A stretch of DNA of 64,000 bases from JAWLEP01 sp964553045 (GTDB lineage Bacteria > Fermentibacterota > Fermentibacteria > Fermentibacterales > JCC-6). The DNA is taken from the NCBI GenBank assembly GCA_964553045.1, contig CAZKJG010000001.1, positions 62,001-126,000 of the forward strand, in the 5' to 3' direction. Positions 1 through 7,529 of the stretch are shown piece by piece. A model generated the notes under the pieces. The model was not told where the DNA came from and made no database searches. It worked only from the letters and a program-made list of their open reading frames with translations. The stretch's first letter is position 1; each line of letters starts with the position of its first letter. The position numbers and the translations under genes are program-made.

Positions 1-935
1 TGCAGGTAGAGAATGCCCTTCGGCCGGCGACTGTCGTCCACGACCACGATGGAGGTGATGCCGGCATCCTCCATCCTTCCCACGGCAACCGAGGCCAGCT
101 CCCGGGGGCCGGTGGTGACAGGATCCCGGATGAGCACGTCGCTGAGGGTCAGGTCAAGGACGTTCTCCCGGCGCTCCATGAGCCTGCCCAGGTCGCCGTA
201 GACGAATATCCCCGACAGGGCACCGGATTCGTCGGTGGTGATGCATATGCCCCGATGGCGGGTGAGCATCGCTACTGCCTCGGACAGCGGGGCGGCCTCG
301 GGGATCACCGGAAGCGGCGGGCCGGCCATCAGGTCGGAGACCCTCGTAAGCAGCTTCCGCCCCAGCATTCCGGCTGGATGAACCTGCGCGAAGTCCTCGG
401 GGGAGAAGTCGCGGACTCGAAGAAGGGCCATGGCCAGGGCGTCTCCCAGGGCCATCATGGCCGTGGAGCTGGCCGTGGGCGCCAGGTCGTAGGGGCAGGC
501 CTCCACGTCGTCGGGAAGGGCCAGGACCACGTCGGCGCTGCGGGCCAGCAGGGACCCGGTGTCGACCACCATGGCCACCACGGGCACCTGCAGCCGCCGG
601 AAGCTGGGCATCAGCGCCGCCACCTCCGGGGTCTCGCCGCTCTTGGACAGCACCAGCGCCACATCCCCGCGCTGCAGCATCCCCACGTCGCCGTGCACTC
701 CCTCGGCCGGGTGCAGGAACATGGCCAGGGTGCCGGTGCTCACCATGGTGGCGGCGATCTTGCGGCCCACGTGACCGGACTTGCCCATGCCGCAGACCAC
801 GACCTTGCCCGAGCACTCCGACAGAAGGCGGACGGCGTCGTCGAAGCCCTCCCGGGCCAGCTCCAGCGTGCGGTCCAGCCAGCGGCGCTCGATGTCGAAG
901 ACACGGCGGGCCTCCCCGTAGAGGCTATCGTCCAT
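1..935 (-). CDS. kdsD: D-arabinose 5-phosphate isomerase, KpsF/GutQ family (3' end cut by window edge)
   Basis: Interconverts D-ribulose 5-phosphate and D-arabinose 5-phosphate, the first step of Kdo synthesis in the cytoplasm. About 311 codons are in the window, against about 328 residues in E. coli KdsD, so only the extreme C-terminus is missing. Residues 1-190 form the SIS sugar-isomerase domain (CGMGKSGHVGRKIA, then HPAEGVHGDVGML and VLSKSGETPE), followed by a linker and two CBS motifs at the window edge. The ATG at 935 overlaps the end of kdsC by 11 bases, so it is the last visible gene of a kdsB-kdsA-kdsC-kdsD operon. The family is clear; the pathway role is supported by its neighbours. 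Confidence 0.93.
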   Translation of the reverse strand, partial: MDDSLYGEARRVFDIERRWLDRTLELAREGFDDAVRLLSECSGKVVVCGMGKSGHVGRKIAATMVSTGTLAMFLHPAEGVHGDVGMLQRGDVALVLSKSGETPEVAALMPSFRRLQVPVVAMVVDTGSLLARSADVVLALPDDVEACPYDLAPTASSTAMMALGDALAMALLRVRDFSPEDFAQVHPAGMLGRKLLTRVSDLMAGPPLPVIPEAAPLSEAVAMLTRHRGICITTDESGALSGIFVYGDLGRLMERRENVLDLTLSDVLIRDPVTTGPRELASVAVGRMEDAGITSIVVVDDSRRPKGILYL

Positions 936-1413
936 TCCGGGCCTCCAGCACCTTGTCTATTACCTCCCGCACGGCACCGTCCCCGCCGCGGGCTTCGGTC
1001 ACGTAGTCCGCAGCCTCCCGGGCCAGCCTGTGGCCGGTTGCCGGGCAGGCGCCCGCGCCGGCCAGCTCCAGGGCGGGAATGTCCACCAGGTCGTCGCCCA
1101 TGAAGAGACACGCCTCCATGCCGATACCCAGCCTCCGGCAGATCCTTCTCAGGGCCCCGGCCTTGTCGCCGCAGCCCAGGAACAGCAGCTCCACCGGGAT
1201 ACCCAGGTCGGCGGCCCGGGAGCGGGTGGCCGGGAAGTCGCGGAAGGAGACCAGGGCCACGTGAAGCCCCTTCCTGCGGGCCTCCATTATGCCCGAGCCG
1301 TCGCGGGCGCTGAAGCGCTGGATGACATCGCCGCCGGAGTAGAACAGGCTGCCGTCGGTGAGGGTGCCGTCCACGTCCAGCGCCAGCAGCTCGATATCGC
1401 CGAAGCCCCTCAT
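925..1413 (-). CDS. kdsC: 3-deoxy-D-manno-octulosonate 8-phosphate phosphatase
   Basis: HAD-superfamily phosphatase of 162 residues, the usual KdsC size, which removes the phosphate from Kdo-8-P. Motif I is LDVDGTLTDG near residue 10, with the nucleophile and general-acid aspartates. FMGDDLVDIPAL carries the motif IV acidic pair. The ATG at 1413 was chosen because it sits behind a GGGAGG-type ribosome site and forms an ATGA overlap with the kdsA stop. The frame stays open further upstream but that part overlaps kdsA. Its 3' end overlaps kdsD. Confidence 0.94.
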   Translation of the reverse strand: MRGFGDIELLALDVDGTLTDGSLFYSGGDVIQRFSARDGSGIMEARRKGLHVALVSFRDFPATRSRAADLGIPVELLFLGCGDKAGALRRICRRLGIGMEACLFMGDDLVDIPALELAGAGACPATGHRLAREAADYVTEARGGDGAVREVIDKVLEARNGR

Positions 1414-2192
1414 CGTCGCCCTCCCTCCCAGTGCGCCAGGGCTCCCCGCACCGCCGCACATGCGCCCTCCAGCGGCAGCATGGTGGCCGCGTCGCTGAGG
1501 GCGCTGGCGGGGTCGGGATGGGTCTCCAGGAAAAGCCCGTCCACTCCCCAGGCCGCCGCCGCCCGTGCCAGCTGAGGCGCGTACTCCCGGCTGCCGCCGG
1601 TGCTGTGGCCCAGCGAACCCGGCCTCTGGAGGGCGTGCGTCACGTCCAGAACCACCCGGTCGGCCATTCGGGCCATGACCGACAGTGACCGAAGGTCGAC
1701 CACCAGGTCACCGTATCCGAAGAAGGTTCCCCGCTCGGTCATCCAGACCTCCGGGCAGCCGGCGCCCCGCAGCTTGTCGGCGGCTCCGTCCATGTTGGCC
1801 GGGCTCATGAACTGGCCCTTCTTCACGTTCACCGGCAGGCCGGTCTCGCCGGCGGCCTCCAGCAGCGAGGTCTGGCGGCAGAGAAAGGCCGGCACCTGAA
1901 GAAGGTCGACAACCTCCGAGACCGGCCCCGCCTGATCGGCGGCGTGTATGTCCGTGGTGGTCCGTATCCCGAATGTCTCCCCCACTTCCCGCAGCAGCTC
2001 CGTACCCGCCTTCAGGCCGGGCCCGGCGTACGATTCGGCGGAGGTCCTGTTGTCCTTGCGCCATGAACCCTTGAACATCCACTCCACGTCCCGGTCCAGG
2101 GCCCCGAAGAAGTCGGCGAGGTAACGGGCCACGGACATCACCACGTCGCGGCTCTCCAGGCTGCACGGACCCATGATGAGCACGGGCCTCAT
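1410..2192 (-). CDS. kdsA: 3-deoxy-8-phosphooctulonate synthase
   Basis: Condenses phosphoenolpyruvate with arabinose 5-phosphate to Kdo-8-P. The 260-residue product begins MRPVLIMGPCSLES and shows FKGSWRKDNRTS (substrate-binding lysine/arginine loop), VNVKKGQFMSP, TERGTFFGYGDLVVD and DVTHALQRPG. The frame is open far upstream through kdsB, so the start was set at the ATG at 2192, which forms an ATGA overlap with the kdsB stop. The CGP-type cysteine near residue 10 is at the metal-site position of metal-dependent KdsA enzymes; that assignment is inferred from family knowledge. Confidence 0.95.
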   Translation of the reverse strand: MRPVLIMGPCSLESRDVVMSVARYLADFFGALDRDVEWMFKGSWRKDNRTSAESYAGPGLKAGTELLREVGETFGIRTTTDIHAADQAGPVSEVVDLLQVPAFLCRQTSLLEAAGETGLPVNVKKGQFMSPANMDGAADKLRGAGCPEVWMTERGTFFGYGDLVVDLRSLSVMARMADRVVLDVTHALQRPGSLGHSTGGSREYAPQLARAAAAWGVDGLFLETHPDPASALSDAATMLPLEGACAAVRGALAHWEGGRR

Positions 2193-2923
2193 CTCTCGGC
2201 CGCCTCCCCTCCGCGGTAGACCTCTACCGCTCTCGCCAGGTCCTCGGGGGTGTCCACTCCGAATCCGGGGAAGTCCCCGGTGACTACGGTAATGGGTACG
2301 CCGGCCTCCAGCCAGGCCAGCTGCTCCAGCCGCTCCGAGCGGGACAGGTGCGAGGACTCCAGCTCGGTGCAGCGCCGCAGGGAATCCGGGGTGAAGGCGT
2401 ACACTCCCACGTGCTCCAGCAGGCGGCCGGCGCCGTGGGGTATGGGGCTGCGGGAGAAGTACAGGGCCCTTCCTCCGGCTCCGGTGACCACCTTGACTGA
2501 GTCCGGCCCGGACACCTCGTCGGCGGAGGCCGGGCGGGCCAGGGTCGTCACGCCCCCGCCGGGGTCCATCGAGGCCAGGGCCCTTATCCAGGAGCTGTCG
2601 GCCTGAGGCTCGTCGCCCTGCATGTTGACTATCAGGCGTCCTGGGCAGCCCATGGATTCCCACGCCAGGCGAATCCTGTGGGTTCCGCTGGGGGCCGGGC
2701 CGGTAGACAGGGATCTGTAGCCGGCCTCTTCTGCCACCCGTGCCACGTCGGGGGAGTCGGTGGCTACCGCCAGGCAGCCCCATGGGCCCTCCAGGCCCTG
2801 CAGGACCCGAACTATCAGGGGAAGGCCGGCGACGTCCGCCAGGGGCTTGCCCGGCAGACGGGTGGAGCCTGTCCTGGCCGGAACGAGAACGCAGACATCG
2901 CCGGGAAGGATGGTCAGCGCCAC
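2189..2923 (-). CDS. kdsB: 3-deoxy-manno-octulosonate cytidylyltransferase (CMP-Kdo synthetase)
   Basis: Activates Kdo with CTP to give CMP-Kdo for lipopolysaccharide core assembly. The 244-residue protein matches the family length. The N-terminal nucleotide loop reads VPARTGSTRLPGKPL; further motifs are NMQGDEPQ and YFSRSPIPHG. The start is taken as GTG at 2923, behind GGAG and overlapping the end of the upstream barrel gene by 10 bases. The open frame upstream has no family similarity and overlaps the barrel gene. Followed directly by kdsA with a 4-base overlap. Confidence 0.94.
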   Translation of the reverse strand: MALTILPGDVCVLVPARTGSTRLPGKPLADVAGLPLIVRVLQGLEGPWGCLAVATDSPDVARVAEEAGYRSLSTGPAPSGTHRIRLAWESMGCPGRLIVNMQGDEPQADSSWIRALASMDPGGGVTTLARPASADEVSGPDSVKVVTGAGGRALYFSRSPIPHGAGRLLEHVGVYAFTPDSLRRCTELESSHLSRSERLEQLAWLEAGVPITVVTGDFPGFGVDTPEDLARAVEVYRGGEAAER

Positions 2924-3996
2924 CGCTCCGATCCCCAGAATCCCAGCCGCACCGTGGTCTCGCCGCTCTCGTCCCACATCTCGTGGGTGACCGCGAGGTC
3001 CAGCACGGCCCTGTCGCCGGGAAGGCTGTAGCTGAGACCGCCGCTGTATGCCCGCGCGCCATCGCGCCACAGGCCGTTCATGCGGGAGTAGCCCGTTCTG
3101 AGGGAAAAGCTGCGGGAGAGCTCGGCCTCCGCCCCGAAGGCCAGGATGTCGCCTTCATCGGTTCGTGAGCCCAGCAGGCTCAGCGACTTGCGGCGGAACC
3201 ATGACATGCCCAGTGAGAGGCCCTTCAGCGGCCTGATGGTAACTCCCGCGAAGCCCTCTCCCGGAATGTCGTAGATCTCGGTCCGAGTGCTGTCGGGATC
3301 GCCGGCGGTAAGGTAGTCGCGGCCCATCTCCAGCTTGCCCGACCGGTCGGTGGTCAGGGATACGCCGAAGCTCACGGGACCCTGGCTGTAGGTGGAGCCC
3401 AGCTGCACTCCCCAGGCCGACCTCAGGTAGAGGTCGTCCCTGTACTGCCAGGAAAGCGGTATCTCCTGCCCCACGGAGTCCCGGGTCAGGCTCACGTCCG
3501 ACTGCAGGTTGCCGAAGAGAAACCGTCCTCCCACGGAGAAGGCCAGGTGGGGGTTGGCCCTGATGGCGGCGCCGAAGTAGCCGTCGCCGGTGCCCCCATC
3601 CCAGGTGTAGGAACCGGTGTATTCGTCCACCGAAAGCGTGTCCTCGCAGCTGAAGCTGCTGCGTGAGGCAAGGCCCCCGGCCAGGGATACGGCGCCGGGC
3701 AGGGGAAAGACGAACGAGACGTAGGGAAAGCGGGACTTGCCGTCACGGCTGGCAAGATCGCTTTCGGAGTATCCCACCGCCGCCGACAGTCCGGTGCTGC
3801 GTACCCAGGCGGATGCGGAGGGGTTGAGAAGCGACAGAGAGGCCTCCGCCGGCGCGCAGCCCTCCACTCCGCCCATTCCGGCTCCCCGGGCGGTGATCAG
3901 TGGGTACTCGTACCCTATCCCGCCCGGGGGAGGGACGAAGTCGGGCTGGCCCCCGAAGGCCAGCGCCACGGAAATCAGCATGGTCAGATTCGTCAT
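2914..3996 (-). CDS. Outer-membrane beta-barrel protein, OmpP1/FadL/PorV-like
   Basis: Predicted secreted barrel of 360 residues. A short hydrophobic signal segment (residues 5-17) precedes a mature part with alternating polar/hydrophobic strands and frequent glycine and aromatic residues. The segment ARGAGMGGVEG followed by LNPSAS is the N-terminal signature seen in FadL/OmpP1 and PorV/PorQ barrels. It ends in the conserved-looking strand TVRLGFWGSERW. It overlaps kdsB by 10 bases and so is translated with the Kdo genes. It could be a hydrophobic-compound channel or a PorV-like shuttle for proteins carrying C-terminal sorting domains; the sequence does not decide between these. Confidence 0.75.
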   Translation of the reverse strand: MTNLTMLISVALAFGGQPDFVPPPGGIGYEYPLITARGAGMGGVEGCAPAEASLSLLNPSASAWVRSTGLSAAVGYSESDLASRDGKSRFPYVSFVFPLPGAVSLAGGLASRSSFSCEDTLSVDEYTGSYTWDGGTGDGYFGAAIRANPHLAFSVGGRFLFGNLQSDVSLTRDSVGQEIPLSWQYRDDLYLRSAWGVQLGSTYSQGPVSFGVSLTTDRSGKLEMGRDYLTAGDPDSTRTEIYDIPGEGFAGVTIRPLKGLSLGMSWFRRKSLSLLGSRTDEGDILAFGAEAELSRSFSLRTGYSRMNGLWRDGARAYSGGLSYSLPGDRAVLDLAVTHEMWDESGETTVRLGFWGSERWR

Positions 3997-4081
3997 CTGC
4001 AGTACTCCAGTTGTTTGCGGTAAGGATTGCCTCGAGGCGTCCGAACAGGCTCTACCTCGCCCGCCGGAAGCGGTTCCAGGC

Positions 4082-5473
4082 TCAGAGCTCTACGGTATCT
4101 CCCAGGCAGGGTATTATAACCTCCCTGCCCAGCTCGGAGCTAATCCTGCTTCCCAGGGCCTCTATGCCTTCCTCCTCGCCGTGAACCAGCAACACCTTCT
4201 CGGCCTTCTCCCCCACCGTGGCCGTGTACCTCATCAGACCCTCGGCGTCGGCGTGGGCCGAGAAGCCGTTGATGACCTCCACCGGGGCCTTCCGAGTGTA
4301 CTCCTCGCCGAATATCCGAACGGTCTCGACCCCTTCAACGAGGCGGCGTCCCAGCGTGTGCTGGGCCATGAACCCCACGATGAGGACCGTGTTCCGCTCG
4401 TCCTCGATGTTGTTCTTCAGATGGTGGAGGATGCGGCCAACCTCGCACATCCCCGAGGCGGAGATGATCACCATGGGGGTCCGGTCGGCGTTGAGGGCCT
4501 TGGACTCCGAGACGCTCTGGGTGAAGTGCACGTTGTCGGACTGAAAGGGCGTGTGGCGGGTCTGCACTATCTCCCTCATCCGCTGGTCGAAGCACTCCGG
4601 GTGAAGCTGGTACACCTCGGTGGCATTGAAGGAAAGCGGCGAGTCGACGTAGACGGGCATTCGGGGGATCCTGCCGGCCAGGTCCAGCTCGTGCAGGTAG
4701 TAGAGCACCTCCTGGGTCCTGCCCACGCTGAAGGATGGGATGATTACCTTCCCCCCCCGGGCGTGGGTGTCGTTGAGGACGCGGGCGAATTTGTCCTCGG
4801 CCTCCTCCACCGGGCCGTGAAGCCTGTTTCCGTAGGTGCTCTCCATTATCAGGAAATCCGGCCGTGAGCCGAAATCGGGGTCCCGCAGAATGGGCCTTCC
4901 CGGCCGGCCCAGGTCGCCGGTGAACAGCAGCACCTTCTTCCTGCCGTTCTCCCGAATGGTCAGCTCCACCTGGGAGGAGCCCAGTATGTGGCCGGCGTCC
5001 AGGAATCTCAGTGTAACGTTGTCGAACACCCGGTAGCTCTTTCGGTAGGGGATGGAGACGAAGCAGTCCAGCGTGGCCATCACCTCGTCCATTCCGTAGA
5101 GCGGCTCCAGCGGCGGCAGGTCCTTCCTGGCGCGCTTGCGATTGAGGTACTCGGTGTCGTCGTGCTGTATGTGGGCGCTGTCGGGTAGCATTATGGCCGC
5201 CAGGTCCCGGGTGGCGAAGGTGCTGAGGATGATGCCGTCGAAACCGTTCCTCACCGCGGTCGGCAGGTTGCCGGAATGGTCTATGTGGGCATGGGACAGG
5301 ATAATGACGTCTACGTCAGAGGGATCGTAGGGGTGCTCGCGGTTAAGCCTCTCGCTCTGCTGCCGGTGGCCCTGGAACAGACCGCAGTCCAGCAGGATCT
5401 TCCTGCCTCCGATCTCCAGCAGGTGCTGCGAGCCGGTAACCATTCTGGCCGCTCCGTGGAAGGTTGCCTTCAA
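4082..5473 (-). CDS. Metallo-beta-lactamase fold beta-CASP RNA-processing nuclease
   Basis: 463-residue member of the MBL/beta-CASP family (CPSF73-like bacterial RNases). Zinc-site motifs are LSHAHIDHSG near residue 60, the HILGSSQ histidine and FTGDLGR. The beta-CASP part shows SFSVGRTQE, ISASGMCEVGRILHHLKN and GFMAQHTLGRRL, and GFSAHAD carries motif C. Likely an RNA endo/exonuclease in the cytoplasm. The start is a TTG at 5473 behind AAAGGA with six bases spacing; family similarity begins at this codon (KATFHGAARMVTGS). The open frame continues upstream but lacks similarity. It lies 85 bases upstream of the barrel-kds genes in the same direction, so co-transcription is possible. Confidence 0.88.
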   Translation of the reverse strand: MKATFHGAARMVTGSQHLLEIGGRKILLDCGLFQGHRQQSERLNREHPYDPSDVDVIILSHAHIDHSGNLPTAVRNGFDGIILSTFATRDLAAIMLPDSAHIQHDDTEYLNRKRARKDLPPLEPLYGMDEVMATLDCFVSIPYRKSYRVFDNVTLRFLDAGHILGSSQVELTIRENGRKKVLLFTGDLGRPGRPILRDPDFGSRPDFLIMESTYGNRLHGPVEEAEDKFARVLNDTHARGGKVIIPSFSVGRTQEVLYYLHELDLAGRIPRMPVYVDSPLSFNATEVYQLHPECFDQRMREIVQTRHTPFQSDNVHFTQSVSESKALNADRTPMVIISASGMCEVGRILHHLKNNIEDERNTVLIVGFMAQHTLGRRLVEGVETVRIFGEEYTRKAPVEVINGFSAHADAEGLMRYTATVGEKAEKVLLVHGEEEGIEALGSRISSELGREVIIPCLGDTVEL

Positions 5474-5673
5474 TGGGATTCCTTTCTCTGGTGATCGCAA
5501 CGGGCTCAAGTATGCCCACTGCCGGCAGCCGCAGCAACCGAAGGGAACCGCTTCCGGGGAGCGGTGATTATTCAGGATGGGTCGAAACAGAATGGAAGGA
5601 AGACGGCTCTTCCGAGGGGACGGGTATGGACTTGCCCGTACGGCGGGCGTAATGTAATAGGGAATACACATGT

Positions 5674-5703
5674 TTGGTGATAATGAAATCACAGGCGCAT
5701 AAT
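5674..5703 (+). promoter_or_regulatory. Candidate sigma-70 type promoter for the first HEFQH protease
   Basis: TTGGTG at 5674-5679 and CATAAT at 5698-5703 are separated by 18 bases, in the A+T-rich end of the 253-base divergent region 5474-5726. Transcription would begin near 5710, leaving a short leader with the ribosome site GGGGAGGT just before the ATG at 5727. Read by eye only. Confidence 0.45.
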
Positions 5704-5726
5704 AACCGGATACAGGGGAGGTACGA

Positions 5727-7469
5727 ATGAGGAAAGTAGCTGTAGTATGCATATTGCTTCTGGTCTCCCTGGCCGGCGCGGAGACACTCCTGGAGAGGGT
5801 CAACGGAGCGCTGGACGCGGGCGAGATAACGGCCGACCAGGCAGCCCTCTACCTTGCCGCGGCCCTTGACGGAGACCGGGCGGCTCCCGGCACGCTGATG
5901 GAGGGCGTGGACGCCGAGCCCTGCGGCACTCCCGCCATCGAGCGGCTGGAGGAGCTGTACGACAGTTGCTCGGCCCCGGTACGCGAAGAGGTGCGCGGCC
6001 TTCTGGCCCGCCCCACCCTCAGCGGCCCCGAGTACACGTACGACAGCCCCGAGGGCTGGTTCAAGATGCACTGGACCGACGAGGGAGCCGACGCCACCAG
6101 CGAGAGCTACGTCCAGGCGCTGGCCGAGGCCTTCGACTGGTCCTGGGAGCACCAGTGCCTGGACATGGGCTTCGAGGAACCTCCCAGTGACCTGGGACTG
6201 GGCGGCGACGAGAAGCTGGACGTCTACATGATCAGTCTGGGCGGCGGAACCATCGGCTGGTGCTCCACCGCCGGCAATCCCACCAACCCCGGGGGGTACC
6301 CCAACTCGGTCTCCAGCCACATCGCCATGGAGGCCGACTCCAGCGAGTTCGGCATGGACCAGATGAACGAAACGGCGTCGCACGAGTTCCAGCACGCCGT
6401 CCAGAACGCCTACGCCGCCGTCGAGCCCTCCTGGTTCAAGGAGAACTGTGCCACCTGGATGCAGAACGAGTGCTGGGACACCGATCTCTACGCCGACTAC
6501 CTGGGCTCCGGCGAGAACTGCCTGCGCCAGCCCTGGAGGGCCATGGACAGCGGGTCGATGTACCACTACGGCGCCACTCCGTGGCCCATGTACATGCAGG
6601 TCCGCTGCGGCGGCTACGAGGTGGTGCGGCAGGTCTGGTACAACTGCGCGATCGTATCCGGAATGAACACCTGGCCCGCCATAGAGACCACGGCCGAGGA
6701 GTACGGCATGACCATCACCCAGTGGTTCGCCGAGTACGCGGCATGGCGCTGGTTCACCGGAAACTTCGCGGTGCCCAGCGGCTTCTATGAGTACGAGGAG
6801 TCCTCGCTGTGGAGCCCGGGCCCAAGAGTCCTTCCCTGGCAGTACCACACTTCACTGCCGGCCAGCGGCGACCAGGGCGACTACAGCGACTACTACCCCG
6901 ATCATACGGGTCTTCACTGGATTCGCGTGGTGGCGGACGACTACCAGGACGGCTGGATGGACTTCAGCTTCGACGGCCGCGACAACTTCGACTGGACCGT
7001 GGGCTACATCCAGTACGCCGAGGACCAGGGGGCCTTCGGCTGGCAGTACGTCGACAACTCCTCGGCCACCTGCGACTTCAGCGTATCCGCCAACGGCTGG
7101 GACGACGTGGTCTTCTTCGTCTTCGCCAACATGGACAGCAGCCTCGACCACCTGTTCGAGTACAGCATCGACTACTCCACCGGCGTGGCCGGCGGGGAAG
7201 TGGCCGACAACGGCCTGGCGGTGGTGCCCGAGGCCAACCCCATGGCCCCCGGTATGGCCATAGCCGTCACCACACCCGAAGCGGGCTTCACCACACTCAA
7301 CGTTCACGACCTGTCGGGCAGGCTCGTCGACCGTGTGGCGGCACAGGAGCTGACGGCGGGAACCCACAGCCTGCAATGGAGCGCCGAGAGCCTTCAGAGC
7401 GGTGTCTACTTCCTCCGCCTGACCGGACCCACCGGCGGCGTGACCCGGAAGGTCGTTCTTCAGAGATAA
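5727..7469 (+). CDS. Secreted HEFQH zinc metalloprotease, MXAN_6640-like, with C-terminal sorting-type domain
   Basis: 580 residues: signal peptide (1-18, MRKVAVVCILLLVSLAGA), an alpha-helical pro-like region, a catalytic part and a C-terminal FlgD/T9SS-like beta-sandwich (about 495-580, containing VHDLSGRLVDRV and ending RKVVLQR). HEFQH at residues 219-223 is a HExxH zinc motif, and WFKENCATWM about 20 residues later supplies the likely third ligand (glutamate), as in gluzincin-type peptidases. The architecture matches the MXAN_6640 family of putative metalloproteases. Many aromatic, Asp and paired Cys residues fit an extracellular enzyme. The next gene is a full-length paralogue. Substrate unknown; proteolysis is inferred from the motif. 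Confidence 0.82.
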   Translation: MRKVAVVCILLLVSLAGAETLLERVNGALDAGEITADQAALYLAAALDGDRAAPGTLMEGVDAEPCGTPAIERLEELYDSCSAPVREEVRGLLARPTLSGPEYTYDSPEGWFKMHWTDEGADATSESYVQALAEAFDWSWEHQCLDMGFEEPPSDLGLGGDEKLDVYMISLGGGTIGWCSTAGNPTNPGGYPNSVSSHIAMEADSSEFGMDQMNETASHEFQHAVQNAYAAVEPSWFKENCATWMQNECWDTDLYADYLGSGENCLRQPWRAMDSGSMYHYGATPWPMYMQVRCGGYEVVRQVWYNCAIVSGMNTWPAIETTAEEYGMTITQWFAEYAAWRWFTGNFAVPSGFYEYEESSLWSPGPRVLPWQYHTSLPASGDQGDYSDYYPDHTGLHWIRVVADDYQDGWMDFSFDGRDNFDWTVGYIQYAEDQGAFGWQYVDNSSATCDFSVSANGWDDVVFFVFANMDSSLDHLFEYSIDYSTGVAGGEVADNGLAVVPEANPMAPGMAIAVTTPEAGFTTLNVHDLSGRLVDRVAAQELTAGTHSLQWSAESLQSGVYFLRLTGPTGGVTRKVVLQR

Positions 7470-7475
7470 CGAGCA

Positions 7476-7500
7476 GGCCCGGGGGCGCGTCCCCCGGGCC
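7476..7500 (+). terminator. Perfect GC hairpin after the first HEFQH protease
   Basis: Stem GGCCCGGGGG (7476-7485), loop CGCGT, and exact complement 7491-7500; 10 pairs. No T-run follows (next bases are ACAACCGCAC), so it is not a textbook intrinsic terminator. It may terminate without a U-tract or protect the upstream mRNA 3' end. Confidence 0.6.
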
Positions 7501-7529
7501 ACAACCGCACGTCAAATGGAAAGAGAAAG

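Noticed and set aside
154..816. Long open frame rich in Arg/Gly/Pro on the minus strand
   Set aside because: It is a shifted frame of kdsD; the true frame reads KpsF/GutQ motifs through the same bases and runs off the left edge.
1410..3062. A 550-codon open frame that could be a fused kdsA
   Set aside because: Only the last 260 codons show family motifs; the upstream part is the kdsB region read in another frame. High G+C keeps many frames open.
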